DNA of 64,000 nt from positions 1-64,000 of IMG/VR virus record IMGVR_UViG_3300042378_000447; one strand, given 5' to 3'. The notes under the pieces are model-generated. The model saw nothing but the letters and a program-made list of their open reading frames with translations. It was not told the origin of the DNA and ran no database searches. Source of the DNA: a virus. Of the stretch, positions 30,610 to 38,337 are shown piece by piece. The position numbers and the translations under genes were made by a program. Position 1 is the stretch's first letter; every line of letters begins with the position of its first letter.

Positions 30610-32158
30610 CTCCCATTCCCTCCTTTAATTTTGCCATTAATAATTCCACACCTTTATCGTTTAATTCCTGTTGGGTTAAATGTTTCCAGGCTGCTTTTAA
30701 TTCGTCTGCTGTGGGCTGTCTACCCAAGCTTCTAATCCATTCAACCAATATTTGATAATAGTCCGCTGTGTCCTTTTGTGGTTGGGGTTCATCTTGGGAG
30801 TCGTTGTTTTGTTCCATTGCATCAATATCAAATACTGGGATTAATGCAACAAACGGATTACCACGGGTAGGAATTACCAGAGCATATCTCACCTCTTCAT
30901 TATCCAGAAGTTCGCACACTTGACTAAACAAATCAGATATTTCTGCTTTGACATTTAACAACTCCGGCATCTTGGTTAAAACGTAATTAGATACTTTACC
31001 TAGTGCCAAAAAGCAGATATTTTTAAGCGCAGGACGACTAAAACCAGTGTAGGTACTCAATGGGTTTTGTCCCATAAAAATACCGTGAATCTTCATAGCA
31101 GCGGTGAAGTTAATAACATAATTCCACATAGCACAAAGGTTCATTGCTGTGTCTTTCGGCACTTGTCCAACAAGTCCTTTCCCTTCACCAAATACCACAT
31201 TAACTTCATCTTGAATCAGGAATATTTCACCTAATCCTTCACCCTTGCGGTTGTTTTTAAACTCATCCTGACGTGCATCTATAACTTTTGTGGCAAACGT
31301 AACCCATTGATCTAGATTGGTTTTAAAACCATCAAACTTGCGGCTAAATTTACACAACCAAGCTGTTAAATAGTTCTTAGGGTCTGAACCAAACACATAA
31401 GCTGGTCCTTGTGACTTAGCAGCAATCTTATTGATAAAAACACCTGCTAAAGTAGACTTTCCTGACTGAGTTTCACCCCAAAAGCTAAAGTGGTGGTTAG
31501 CACGTTCGCTCATCTTCTGTCTAGCGGAACTTTCACACAATTCATCAACCCATTCATCATCTATCCGTACATATTCAGGATACTGAGACGCTAATTCTTC
31601 CAGTAATTGCCGGGTGCTGGGATTGATAATTGATTGGACCATCTTTTCATCCACTGTGGCTATTTCAGGATTAGCCACGGCACGAGAACCTGGTAACTGT
31701 CTAGGCTCATCAATAACCGCTTGTTGTATTTGCGGTAACTCAACTAAGCCTTGTAATCCATAAGATTGCATCCAGCGGGGTCGTTCCATTTCTGGAAGTC
31801 CATTTATATACCCTGCCAACTCACGCTTAGATTGTATAGCATTCTTACATTGTTCAAAGGTAAACGTGCCTTTGAGTTCCTCTTTGATAATAGCGTGACT
31901 AGCATCTTCAATAGACTTGTAGAACTTCTCTTTATGCTTGCGTCGGTAGACTTCAGCGGTAAAACACGCACCTGAAAAAAGCCCAAGTAACTGTTGAATT
32001 AGCTTAACTTCACTATTTAAGTTTGGGGCAAATATCACTGGGGTAAACGTACCCGCTATTGCTGTAGCTGCAAGAGTTCCCATCAGAACCCGCTCAACAT
32101 TTATCAACTTGGAATAAATGTCTTTATCTTTTGAAAATGGATTAGTATGATGCTGCAT
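30602..32158 (-). CDS. Membrane-anchored P-loop ATPase (FtsK/HerA/TraD-like)
   Basis: A 518-residue protein with two N-terminal membrane segments (about 24-44 and 53-69), a helical linker, then an ATPase domain: Walker A GETQSGKST (228-236) and Walker B EIFLIQDEV (311-319), followed by a conserved MGQNPLSTYTG segment that could be sensor/arginine-finger region. The layout resembles coupling or DNA-pumping ATPases of the FtsK-HerA group, although no assignment to a named family is possible. The C-terminal tail (about 455-518) is a separate helical unit. It is embedded in an operon of about 13 overlapping genes for membrane and helical proteins. It may drive DNA or protein movement at the membrane. 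Confidence 0.7.
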   Translation of the reverse strand: MQHHTNPFSKDKDIYSKLINVERVLMGTLAATAIAGTFTPVIFAPNLNSEVKLIQQLLGLFSGACFTAEVYRRKHKEKFYKSIEDASHAIIKEELKGTFTFEQCKNAIQSKRELAGYINGLPEMERPRWMQSYGLQGLVELPQIQQAVIDEPRQLPGSRAVANPEIATVDEKMVQSIINPSTRQLLEELASQYPEYVRIDDEWVDELCESSARQKMSERANHHFSFWGETQSGKSTLAGVFINKIAAKSQGPAYVFGSDPKNYLTAWLCKFSRKFDGFKTNLDQWVTFATKVIDARQDEFKNNRKGEGLGEIFLIQDEVNVVFGEGKGLVGQVPKDTAMNLCAMWNYVINFTAAMKIHGIFMGQNPLSTYTGFSRPALKNICFLALGKVSNYVLTKMPELLNVKAEISDLFSQVCELLDNEEVRYALVIPTRGNPFVALIPVFDIDAMEQNNDSQDEPQPQKDTADYYQILVEWIRSLGRQPTADELKAAWKHLTQQELNDKGVELLMAKLKEGMGDE

Positions 32159-32651
32159 AAGAAGGTTTTGGTAAGTTGGGAGCTAATGTTATGTAAGGGT
32201 CCGTGTTTGTAGGAATTACCAATGCACAAGGAATATATTTGTTGTCAAGCAAATCCCGTACGTGCCTAAAAAGATTTGCTAATTCTGGGTTAATTCTCCA
32301 GTAATTAACGCTGCACAAGAAGTACCTCATCACGCAAGTACCCATTGCAATTAAACAGATATTTTCTCTCTGTTTTTTAGTAAGTCCGTCATCAAACGGT
32401 CTTTGTCTTTCCAAAATGTCGTCTCTATGTAAACCAGTTCTCTCTTGAATTATCTCAATCAATGCTGATTTACCAATACCAAATTCCCCAGTTACTATTA
32501 GTTGAAAACGCTGGTTTTGACTTGAGTTTTGCTTTTGTGTCACCAAACTATCGCATAGATCATCTAGCCAATAATCATCAAGTATGATATGCTCAGGGTA
32601 TTCAGAAGACAAAATTTCTAAGCGTTTTAAAATTGAGTTAAGATGCTGCAT
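32142..32651 (-). CDS. Internally deleted paralogue of the membrane ATPase
   Basis: A 169-residue protein. YPEHIILDDYWLDDLCDSLVTQKQ corresponds to YPEYVRIDDEWVDELCESSARQKM of the ATPase, then a Walker A GEFGIGKSA is kept, but the Walker B part is deleted. The end (LLDNKYIPCALVIPTNTDPYITL) matches LLDNEEVRYALVIPTRGNPFVAL. It lacks the membrane segments. It overlaps the ATPase start by 17 bp. It may be a regulatory subunit, since frame and start are intact. Confidence 0.7.
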   Translation of the reverse strand: MQHLNSILKRLEILSSEYPEHIILDDYWLDDLCDSLVTQKQNSSQNQRFQLIVTGEFGIGKSALIEIIQERTGLHRDDILERQRPFDDGLTKKQRENICLIAMGTCVMRYFLCSVNYWRINPELANLFRHVRDLLDNKYIPCALVIPTNTDPYITLAPNLPKPSYAASY

Positions 32652-32925
32652 ATAAACCTACCATGACTGCAAATAGAACTAAACCACCAAAGATGTAAAT
32701 AGGGGCAAACCCCACTAAAGTCAAGTTTTTACTCATTACCCCGTGATATCTGTGGTATAACCCTAACCAATTATTAAAACCAGCAATTAGTATCAGTAAC
32801 AATCCTAAAAGAATCAGTGCGATCGCACCGCCGGCAGTAGAAGGATAAGCTTTTATTAAAAAGCCTAAAAGCTGGAAAGTTGCATACCCACAAAATAATA
32901 ACCCACCGTACAATAGTCTATTCAT
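32638..32925 (-). CDS. Small membrane protein, 95 aa
   Basis: Three hydrophobic stretches (about 5-24, 31-50, 72-92) predict a multi-spanning membrane protein. It overlaps the truncated ATPase gene by 14 bp. Family unknown. Confidence 0.65.
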   Translation of the reverse strand: MNRLLYGGLLFCGYATFQLLGFLIKAYPSTAGGAIALILLGLLLILIAGFNNWLGLYHRYHGVMSKNLTLVGFAPIYIFGGLVLFAVMVGLYAAS

Positions 32926-32930
32926 CTTTT

Positions 32931-33110
32931 TTAATCCTTGAAAATCAACAATTGAGAAATTTGGAATGCTTTATCTATAAGCATTTGCTCCTCCGGGGTG
33001 CGCGATCGCGTTCGGTCATTGATTATTATTTGAGCGCAATCTTCAGCCATTTGTCTGGACAAGCCTCTGATTTCAAAAGCACATCTATAAGCTTCTTTTA
33101 GTTGATTCAT
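32931..33110 (-). CDS. Hypothetical protein, 59 aa
   Basis: A charged helical protein (LKEAYRCAFEIRGLSRQMAEDCAQIIINDRTRSRTP). The start ATG at 33110 has GAGGAGG 7 nt upstream; this ribosome site is inside the 3' end of the preceding 31-residue gene, so translation is likely coupled. Confidence 0.6.
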   Translation of the reverse strand: MNQLKEAYRCAFEIRGLSRQMAEDCAQIIINDRTRSRTPEEQMLIDKAFQISQLLIFKD

Positions 33111-33112
33111 CA

Positions 33113-33208
33113 CTACCTCCTCATGTCGTATTGCAAATACAAAATCATGCCTAAGAACAATGCAATTAGTAATATCGTGATTACACTTTTGATATCTGTT
33201 ACTGGCAT
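33113..33208 (-). CDS. Single-span membrane peptide, 31 aa
   Basis: ATG 33208 to TAG 33113-33115 encodes a 31-residue peptide whose core (SVITILLIALFLGMILYL) is one membrane helix with a basic end (YDMRR). It fills the gap between the genes at 32931 and 33210 of the same operon. Confidence 0.6.
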   Translation of the reverse strand: MPVTDIKSVITILLIALFLGMILYLQYDMRR

Positions 33209-33209
33209 T

Positions 33210-33692
33210 TTAATCTCTCTCCTTACTTGCTAAATCAAACACATTTGCACATCCAAAAGCCAATTCGCTACCAACAACAAATACTCCACAAAGAACCCTT
33301 AAGAACATAGCAGAAGGATTACCTAACTGCTTCAAATTAATTTGATAATCAGTCCAGAATGTGTAGGATGCTACGAGCAGAAAAATTATTAATCCTACAA
33401 AAAAAACTGTATCAAATATCTTCTTTACTTCCTGATCTGCTTTAGGCTTTGTTAACACTTTGATTAGCATTTTAGGATCAAATATAACCGTTGTTACTGA
33501 CAATTCAATCCCCAAAATCAAAGCCACTGCTACAGCACTTGCAAATATTCTTTGCCAATATTCCGCACTCTTTAATAAGTCATAAAAGTAGGGGTAAAGG
33601 GTGTAAGCATTGTATAAAAGCACGCCCCAACCAACTTTATTAAAGAATTGGAATAGGGTAGCGTCCGCTTCACTATTCCGTTTAAATATCAT
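33210..33692 (-). CDS. Multi-span membrane protein, 160 aa
   Basis: Four hydrophobic segments (about 15-33, 44-66, 90-112, 130-150) indicate a polytopic inner-membrane protein. Between the second and third is a basic cytoplasmic loop (LTKPKADQEVKK). It is coupled to the gene upstream by a 4-bp ATGA overlap. Family unknown; it is a candidate membrane partner of the ATPase at 30602. Confidence 0.65.
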   Translation of the reverse strand: MIFKRNSEADATLFQFFNKVGWGVLLYNAYTLYPYFYDLLKSAEYWQRIFASAVAVALILGIELSVTTVIFDPKMLIKVLTKPKADQEVKKIFDTVFFVGLIIFLLVASYTFWTDYQINLKQLGNPSAMFLRVLCGVFVVGSELAFGCANVFDLASKERD

Positions 33693-34126
33693 GAAAATAT
33701 CTCCTTAGCTTGAACTTCGTAAACTGTTTGAAAGCCGTCTAAATTGACTTGAGTTTCTGCTGCGCCTAGTTGATATCTGGATACAACTTTACCGTGACTA
33801 GCACTAATTCCTCTTAAACGTTCATCAACTTGCATCACTTTTTGAGTATGCTGAACATTTAACTCATGGAGTCTCAGTAATTGATCCATTTGCTGACTTC
33901 TACTAGCAACTATGTCTTTGGCTAATTCCAACTGGGCTTCTATTTCCCCAGTGTTTTTGGCTTCCTGAAGAACCTGCTGGGCGGATACCCCTGCTGGTAA
34001 CTTCATGGTTGCTTTAATTCTGTTCAAAGAAGCCCCCATATCACCAATTACCGTGACATCAGTACCAAGTCCAGTTAATTGTGTCTTCTCTTGAGTTGCG
34101 AGTCCGGCGAAAATGTTGTCAAACAT
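33689..34126 (-). CDS. Helical protein, 145 aa
   Basis: Mostly heptad-like helices (VLQEAKNTGEIEAQLELAKDIV, then DQLLRLHELNVQHTQKV) suggest a coiled coil. No enzymatic motif. It overlaps the upstream gene by 52 bp, long for this operon, so an internal start is possible. Confidence 0.55.
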   Translation of the reverse strand: MFDNIFAGLATQEKTQLTGLGTDVTVIGDMGASLNRIKATMKLPAGVSAQQVLQEAKNTGEIEAQLELAKDIVASRSQQMDQLLRLHELNVQHTQKVMQVDERLRGISASHGKVVSRYQLGAAETQVNLDGFQTVYEVQAKEIFS

Positions 34127-34440
34127 TGTTTATGCTCCTGGTTAGTTGATTTGTTGATACTTAAAAATGCACAGAGGATTAAAGTTAGAGTCGCCAAGCC
34201 TAAAAAGGTAATAGTCATGGCATTTGTCATTTTGGCTTCGTCGCTTATGCGTTGCTCTAACTCTGATTTGAGACGACGGTCTTGGTCCTTGTGATAGTCC
34301 GATGAAACTATCAATCTGTCAATTGCATTGAGCGCAGGAGAACCCTTTAAAGTGAATTCACCGCTGGGCTTGTACGTAAGTTCCACTGGTTGTGGATTGG
34401 TTATTTCCTCCTGTATTTCTAGGTGGCTGGGAAATTGCAT
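34075..34440 (-). CDS. Single-span membrane protein, 121 aa
   Basis: A soluble N-terminal part (about 1-65) is followed by one membrane helix (about 74-94: AMTITFLGLATLTLILCAFLS) and a short tail. Family unknown. It is part of the membrane operon. Confidence 0.55.
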   Translation of the reverse strand: MQFPSHLEIQEEITNPQPVELTYKPSGEFTLKGSPALNAIDRLIVSSDYHKDQDRRLKSELEQRISDEAKMTNAMTITFLGLATLTLILCAFLSINKSTNQEHKQCLTTFSPDSQLKRRHN

Positions 34441-34492
34441 AAATCACTATTCCTGATAGAATAAAGAACTGAATAAATATCGCTACAATCAT
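34358..34492 (-). CDS. Single-span membrane peptide, 44 aa
   Basis: Begins MIVAIFIQFFILSGIVIYAI, a membrane helix, followed by a Pro/Gln/Ser-rich tail. The start at 34492 lies just after the stop of the upstream gene; a longer frame from 34552 would overlap it. The C-terminal 83 bp overlap the next gene in another frame, so coding status is moderate. Confidence 0.4.
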   Translation of the reverse strand: MIVAIFIQFFILSGIVIYAISQPPRNTGGNNQSTTSGTYVQAQR

Positions 34493-34496
34493 CCAA

Positions 34497-35066
34497 TTAG
34501 ACGGCTTCAAAATTGATGATATCTTCAAAAGCCTCATCGAAGATTGATCCAATCTGTTGGCGAAAGGATGCAGACTGATTTGTGTATCCCTCCAACTCGC
34601 TGGACACTTTAGCGATAATATTGGGGTTAATTTGTTGGCAGCGTTGCATAATTTTAGCTGTTACCGCACTCTCAACTCTTCCACAGTTACTATCAAATAC
34701 TTGGATGATTTCTTTAGTTTCAGACTCAACTGCTGTTTTCAAGTTCTGAACAGCAGGTCTTAGTGCTTCAACACCATTTGCATTGGGCATATTGGTGTTA
34801 CTAATCTCGCTTTTTTTACCCTTCTTTTTGGGTTCTGTTGTCGCTAACTGAGTATCATTATTAACGACAGCAGGTAAATTATTAGCTTTATCCACTTCAT
34901 TAGCGATAAATTCAACAGTAGCTTTATCATACGTATTTGCTACTGAATCAAAAAGTGAATTTAAATCAATCCCAACTTCATTAGCAATAGATTGGGCTTT
35001 TGCTATTAATTGTTCATCTGAAATAGGATTCTTTAGTAATGGCTTAATCAAATCAAATACGTTCAT
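34497..35066 (-). CDS. Helical protein, 189 aa
   Basis: N-terminal helices (ISDEQLIAKAQSIANEVGIDL) lead to a basic low-complexity linker (EPKKKGKKSE) and a C-terminal helical segment (VQNLKTAVESETKEIIQVF). No motif recognised. It belongs to the operon; its start overlaps the 53-residue gene upstream by 14 bp. Confidence 0.6.
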   Translation of the reverse strand: MNVFDLIKPLLKNPISDEQLIAKAQSIANEVGIDLNSLFDSVANTYDKATVEFIANEVDKANNLPAVVNNDTQLATTEPKKKGKKSEISNTNMPNANGVEALRPAVQNLKTAVESETKEIIQVFDSNCGRVESAVTAKIMQRCQQINPNIIAKVSSELEGYTNQSASFRQQIGSIFDEAFEDIINFEAV

Positions 35067-35214
35067 AATTAGCTCCTGTGACTCCTATCATTTGTTGAAT
35101 TTCTTTCTTTGCTTTAGCGTTAAATGCGTTAAAACCGGGTCTTGCTTGCCACTCAGTGTAGCTACCGTCATTTTCTAATTTACGGATTAGGACTACTACT
35201 TCAATGTTTGCCAT
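35053..35214 (-). CDS. Hypothetical protein, 53 aa
   Basis: A short frame (ATG 35214, TGA 35053-35055), beginning MANIEVVVLIRKLENDGSYT. It overlaps both neighbours by 14 bp, filling the operon gap. Mixed strand and helix; family unknown. Confidence 0.6.
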   Translation of the reverse strand: MANIEVVVLIRKLENDGSYTEWQARPGFNAFNAKAKKEIQQMIGVTGANYERI

Positions 35215-35470
35215 TGCTTAACTCACTTGCTATTTGTTCTTTACTTTTTTTAGAGTTTTTGTACTTACGTAGTAACGCTTGTATTTCCTCTAAATTGCTA
35301 ACTTCTTTTTCAGTAAGTGGGCTGCCGTTTAACTGGTTTGTTACTGGGTCAATAAAAGAACTAAATGAACTTAAATACTGAACCGCAACTTTTAAATATC
35401 GCTGTACCTGTCTTTCTCCTACTCCTAAACGATCACCCGCTTCTTTACGACTTAACTTTGGTAGATTCAT
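35201..35470 (-). CDS. Helix-turn-helix protein, 89 aa (first gene of membrane operon)
   Basis: LSRKEAGDRLGVGERQVQRYLKVA (about residues 6-29) is a clear helix-turn-helix. The rest is a charged helical tail. As the first gene of the operon it is a plausible autoregulator of the membrane ATPase genes. Confidence 0.65.
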   Translation of the reverse strand: MNLPKLSRKEAGDRLGVGERQVQRYLKVAVQYLSSFSSFIDPVTNQLNGSPLTEKEVSNLEEIQALLRKYKNSKKSKEQIASELSNGKH

Positions 35471-35597
35471 CTCATATTGTTTTCCCGTCTCATGTCCGGG
35501 TCATGTCTGGTATGTCCTCAATATAAAACCCCTCTAATAGAGCGTCAATAGATATCTGGTAAATCCCATAAATCATTGACTTCTATTTAAAGGGGTG

Positions 35598-35840
35598 TTA
35601 GACTAGCAAGTTTTTTTTGAACATGACCACAGCCCAGTCTGGGATGTTGTCTTTATAAAACCAAGCTTGGATTGTGGATAATGTTGGCGGCTGAATCCCA
35701 GTCCCTTGATAGTATTCGTTGATTTTCCTGTCAATGTAATTAATACAAAAATTCTGGTATCCGTGGCATTCTGGCGAGAAACCGGCTTTTTTCGCTTCTT
35801 GCTTGGGCAAAATGTCCTCAATTGACTTAACTCGTGCCAT
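35598..35840 (-). CDS. Hypothetical protein, 80 aa
   Basis: A small soluble protein (ARVKSIEDILPKQEAKKAG, then CINYIDRKINEYY). An overlapping frame with similar span exists (35603-35869); this one is preferred because it is preceded by AGGAGCTAATAA, a good ribosome site. Function unknown. Confidence 0.5.
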   Translation of the reverse strand: MARVKSIEDILPKQEAKKAGFSPECHGYQNFCINYIDRKINEYYQGTGIQPPTLSTIQAWFYKDNIPDWAVVMFKKNLLV

Positions 35841-35971
35841 AATTTATTAGCTCCTGTGTACGGGGTCAATATCCTCCTAGTTGGTTTCAGCTTCTAGGAG
35901 GATTTAAAATAAAAATAGCATATTCCGCTATTAGTGTGCTATTAGTGGAATAAGAATAATTAGGTAAATGA

Positions 35972-36349
35972 ATGACTAATCGCAAAAAACCAGAAACAAG
36001 AGAACAATTGCAAGCTGACATTGCAGCCCATCCTGATCGAGGCATGATCAACGGTCGCAAAGTTGTAGACGATGCTAGACGGGAAGTACGCGCTAAAGTC
36101 CCTGCTGAACTTAAGCGTAAACTTTTAAGAGTGATTGCTTGCTACGGCGTGGGCATGGGAGAAGGACTGGAAATGGCGATCGCTGCTTTATGGAGACAAG
36201 AACAGCAAGTAGTGAGGCTACATGAGCAAGAGAAAGCCCAAGAATTTGGAGTCTCTGAGAAAGACATCCAGATTAAAGAATTTGGACATTACAAAGCCGT
36301 AGGACGGCAAAAGAGACTAAATTTAGTTAATGGAGAAGCCAATGAGTAA
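35972..36349 (+). CDS. Hypothetical protein, 125 aa (possible DNA-binding)
   Basis: ATG at 35970-35972 region with an AATTAGGTAAATG context. The central part (VRAKVPAELKRKLLRVIACYGVGMGEGLEMAIAALW) looks like a ribbon-helix-helix arrangement: a strand and two helices. The flanks are charged. It is the first gene of a four-gene run in which each start overlaps the preceding stop or nearly so. Confidence 0.55.
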   Translation: MTNRKKPETREQLQADIAAHPDRGMINGRKVVDDARREVRAKVPAELKRKLLRVIACYGVGMGEGLEMAIAALWRQEQQVVRLHEQEKAQEFGVSEKDIQIKEFGHYKAVGRQKRLNLVNGEANE

Positions 36350-36830
36350 AATTTTATTCTTAGATTTAGACGGCACTGTACGGCAAACTAAATCAGGGGC
36401 AACATTTATTAACGACCCTTACGATCAAGAATTAATACCTGGGGTAGGAGAAACAATAACCCGATATTCAGACTGGACTATTGTAGGCGTGACTAACCAA
36501 GCAGGTGTAGAAGCGCGTAAAAAGACGTTAGAAAGTTGCATCAAAGAACAAATGTACACAATGCAATTATTACCACAACTACAATGTATTAATTTCTGTA
36601 CTACTTTTGACGGTAGTAATGGGTATAGATGCTATCCACACGGAAATGTAGTTAATTTAAAGCCAGGGCGCAATTATCGTAAACCTTCCCCAGGTATGCT
36701 TATGCAGTTCATTGAAGATTGCTGTTCATTGCCATTGGAAGATGCTTTAATGGTGGGAGACAGGGTAGAAGATGAGCAATGCGCCAAAAACGCTGGGATT
36801 AATTTTATTTGGGCTAACGATTGGAGGTAA
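36342..36830 (+). CDS. HAD-superfamily phosphatase
   Basis: A 162-residue HAD enzyme with motif I ILFLDLDGTVR (catalytic Asp pair), motif II in IVGVTNQAG, and motifs III/IV in YRKPSPGM and LMVGDRVEDEQCAKNAG. The size and TNQ(A)G motif place it near the polynucleotide-kinase 3'-phosphatase / histidinol-phosphatase group, so it might remove 3' phosphates from nicked DNA or act on small metabolites. Start at 36342 gives the 8-bp overlap ATGAGTAA and has GGAGAAG upstream. Confidence 0.85.
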   Translation: MSKILFLDLDGTVRQTKSGATFINDPYDQELIPGVGETITRYSDWTIVGVTNQAGVEARKKTLESCIKEQMYTMQLLPQLQCINFCTTFDGSNGYRCYPHGNVVNLKPGRNYRKPSPGMLMQFIEDCCSLPLEDALMVGDRVEDEQCAKNAGINFIWANDWR

Positions 36831-36832
36831 GT

Positions 36833-37054
36833 ATGTGGAAAATTCCTTTGTTAAGTGTTTTACAGTATTTAGAGTCCGACTGCACCGACTTTGACTTATA
36901 TGATTTAGCAAAAGTCTTAGAAGCCTTAGCACTTATTTCTGCTAGTGAAATATTAGCCGATGAACTTGAGCAAGCGGCGAAAGATTACCGCAGCGGTAGC
37001 TATTCCTATAGAGCATTACAAGAATTGATAATGAGGATTGCTAGTTATGAGTAA
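36833..37054 (+). CDS. Hypothetical protein, 73 aa
   Basis: A small acidic helical protein (LQYLESDCTDFDLYDLAKVLEAL). The start ATG at 36833 has GGAGG 5 nt upstream. It ends in ATGAGTAA, overlapping the next gene by 8 bp. Confidence 0.55.
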   Translation: MWKIPLLSVLQYLESDCTDFDLYDLAKVLEALALISASEILADELEQAAKDYRSGSYSYRALQELIMRIASYE

Positions 37055-37541
37055 TATGTATCCTGAGTTATGGGTGCGGGCTGTTTGCGTTAAATTATAC
37101 GGTAGCCCCATCTGCGATCGCACCTGGCGGAAATACAAGTATATTTGCAAAGTTCCCGACGGTCGCAAAACTCCCAATGATAATGAAGTATTGATTAGCA
37201 AAACTCATTGCCAGTGGTTAATGATGTTGGCGTATATTCGCAGGGAACAAAAGCGAGGTGATAAGCCCCCAGTTGGATGTAAGTCTGGTGTCACCCTCAA
37301 GCAAATAATTACTCGCTTAAATGAGCCAAGAGTTAAAGCAGCATTAGGACAGGCTTTAGGTGATGAAATTGTTATTGAAGGTATCAAAGGCTGTGATGTA
37401 CCTTTGTGGTTAAATCATCAGATTGGGCGATCGCCTCACGTCAGGACACTGAGAAGATGGGCGGAAAAACACGGGCTAGAGTTCCACACTCATCTGCCTG
37501 TGCCTAGCAAAACGCTGGATGCGTTTTTAAAGATTGCTTAA
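37047..37541 (+). CDS. Hypothetical protein, 164 aa, with HTH-like C-terminus
   Basis: The start at 37047 gives the 8-bp overlap. The middle is basic (GDKPPVGCKSGVTLKQIITRL); the C-terminal part (IGRSPHVRTLRRWAEKHGLEFH) looks like a helix-turn-helix. It could be a DNA-binding regulator; the family is not recognised. Confidence 0.5.
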   Translation: MSNMYPELWVRAVCVKLYGSPICDRTWRKYKYICKVPDGRKTPNDNEVLISKTHCQWLMMLAYIRREQKRGDKPPVGCKSGVTLKQIITRLNEPRVKAALGQALGDEIVIEGIKGCDVPLWLNHQIGRSPHVRTLRRWAEKHGLEFHTHLPVPSKTLDAFLKIA

Positions 37542-37548
37542 AATATTA

Positions 37549-37574
37549 TACCCCGTCATTGGGGTATTTTTTTA
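37549..37574 (+). terminator. Terminator
   Basis: TACCCC-GTCATT-GGGGTA stem followed by seven Ts, right after the four-gene run. Confidence 0.85.
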
Positions 37575-37654
37575 AATAAAATATATTATAATTTGGTTGT
37601 ACATTCAAGATAAATCCTTGGTAAGGAACTAACAGGAAGGTAGTTCCTTATTTC

Positions 37655-37924
37655 TTAACAAGTCTGTAAGTATTCCAATAACCAATTTAATAACTCATTA
37701 CTTAAATTAAACCATTCATTATTTCTACCAAAAATACTTTTATTTTGCCATAGCATTGAGTGTATTCTTTTCTCAGTAATTTTTTCATTCTGTACATTCA
37801 GCATGGCAACCATCTTTAACTTTTCACCATTACCTACTTGCAATTGGTTAAGTCGTTTAAGCGGATTATTAGAGATACCAATCTTATATAAGTTGTTACT
37901 AGATTCAATTACGTAAAGCATATA
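37655..37924 (-). CDS. T5orf172/GIY-YIG-like nuclease protein, 89 aa
   Basis: Begins MLYVIESSNNLYKIGISNNPLKRL, the 'vYvi....ykIGis.np..Rl.ql' signature of the T5orf172/MUG113 branch of GIY-YIG proteins, continuing ITEKRIHSMLWQ and NEWFNLS as expected. Small free-standing members occur in phages and may be DNA nucleases or regulators. The start at 37924 is chosen as it begins the domain; a longer frame to 37981 runs back into the nblA stop. Confidence 0.8.
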   Translation of the reverse strand, partial: YMLYVIESSNNLYKIGISNNPLKRLNQLQVGNGEKLKMVAMLNVQNEKITEKRIHSMLWQNKSIFGRNNEWFNLSNELLNWLLEYLQTC

Positions 37925-37981
37925 AACACATAAATTAGTCCCACAAAAAATATAACAGCAAACAGTGGGACTAAAAACCAA

Positions 37982-38161
37982 TTATGGGATATAGCTTATA
38001 CCCCACTGATGTCCCAGAAGTTCAATGTAAGCTGCCCTTTGAGTTTGATATTGCTTGAACAAATTAATCAGAAATTCTTGTGCTTGTTCCCGCGACATTT
38101 GCCTTACTTGAAGTTCAAAAGCAGCTAACTGAAACTGCTGATCAATTGATAATTCAGCCAT
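37982..38161 (-). CDS. nblA: NblA phycobilisome degradation protein
   Basis: A 59-residue protein with the NblA signature: LSIDQQFQLAAFELQVRQMS, REQAQEFLINLFKQY, then a C-terminal LLGHQWGI. NblA binds phycobilisomes and delivers them to Clp protease; it is made by cyanobacteria under nutrient stress. Phage-borne nblA genes are known from Planktothrix and Microcystis viruses and are thought to free amino acids and reduce light capture during infection. ATG at 38161 has AAGGATT upstream. It is directly upstream of the T5orf172 gene and could be cotranscribed. This is strong evidence for a cyanobacterial host. Confidence 0.9.
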   Translation of the reverse strand: MAELSIDQQFQLAAFELQVRQMSREQAQEFLINLFKQYQTQRAAYIELLGHQWGISYIP

Positions 38162-38292
38162 AATATTAATCCTTGAAACTACTAATTATTATTGCAGATA
38201 TTTTTATTGTTGCCAATTGAATAATTGACATTTTAATAAATAAAAGTTAAGCTAATAAAATCTCGAATAAAGTTAACAGGTTTGTCACCACT

Positions 38293-38326
38293 AGCAACAA
38301 AAACCTCTTTTTTGTTGCTTTTTTAA
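38293..38326 (+). terminator. Hairpin with T-run just upstream of a start (possible attenuator)
   Basis: AGCAACAAAAA/TTTTTTGTTGCT stem followed by TTTTTT lies 12 nt before the ATG at 38338. It looks like an intrinsic terminator, so it may attenuate the downstream gene. Confidence 0.6.
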
Positions 38327-38337
38327 CAACTTTGATC

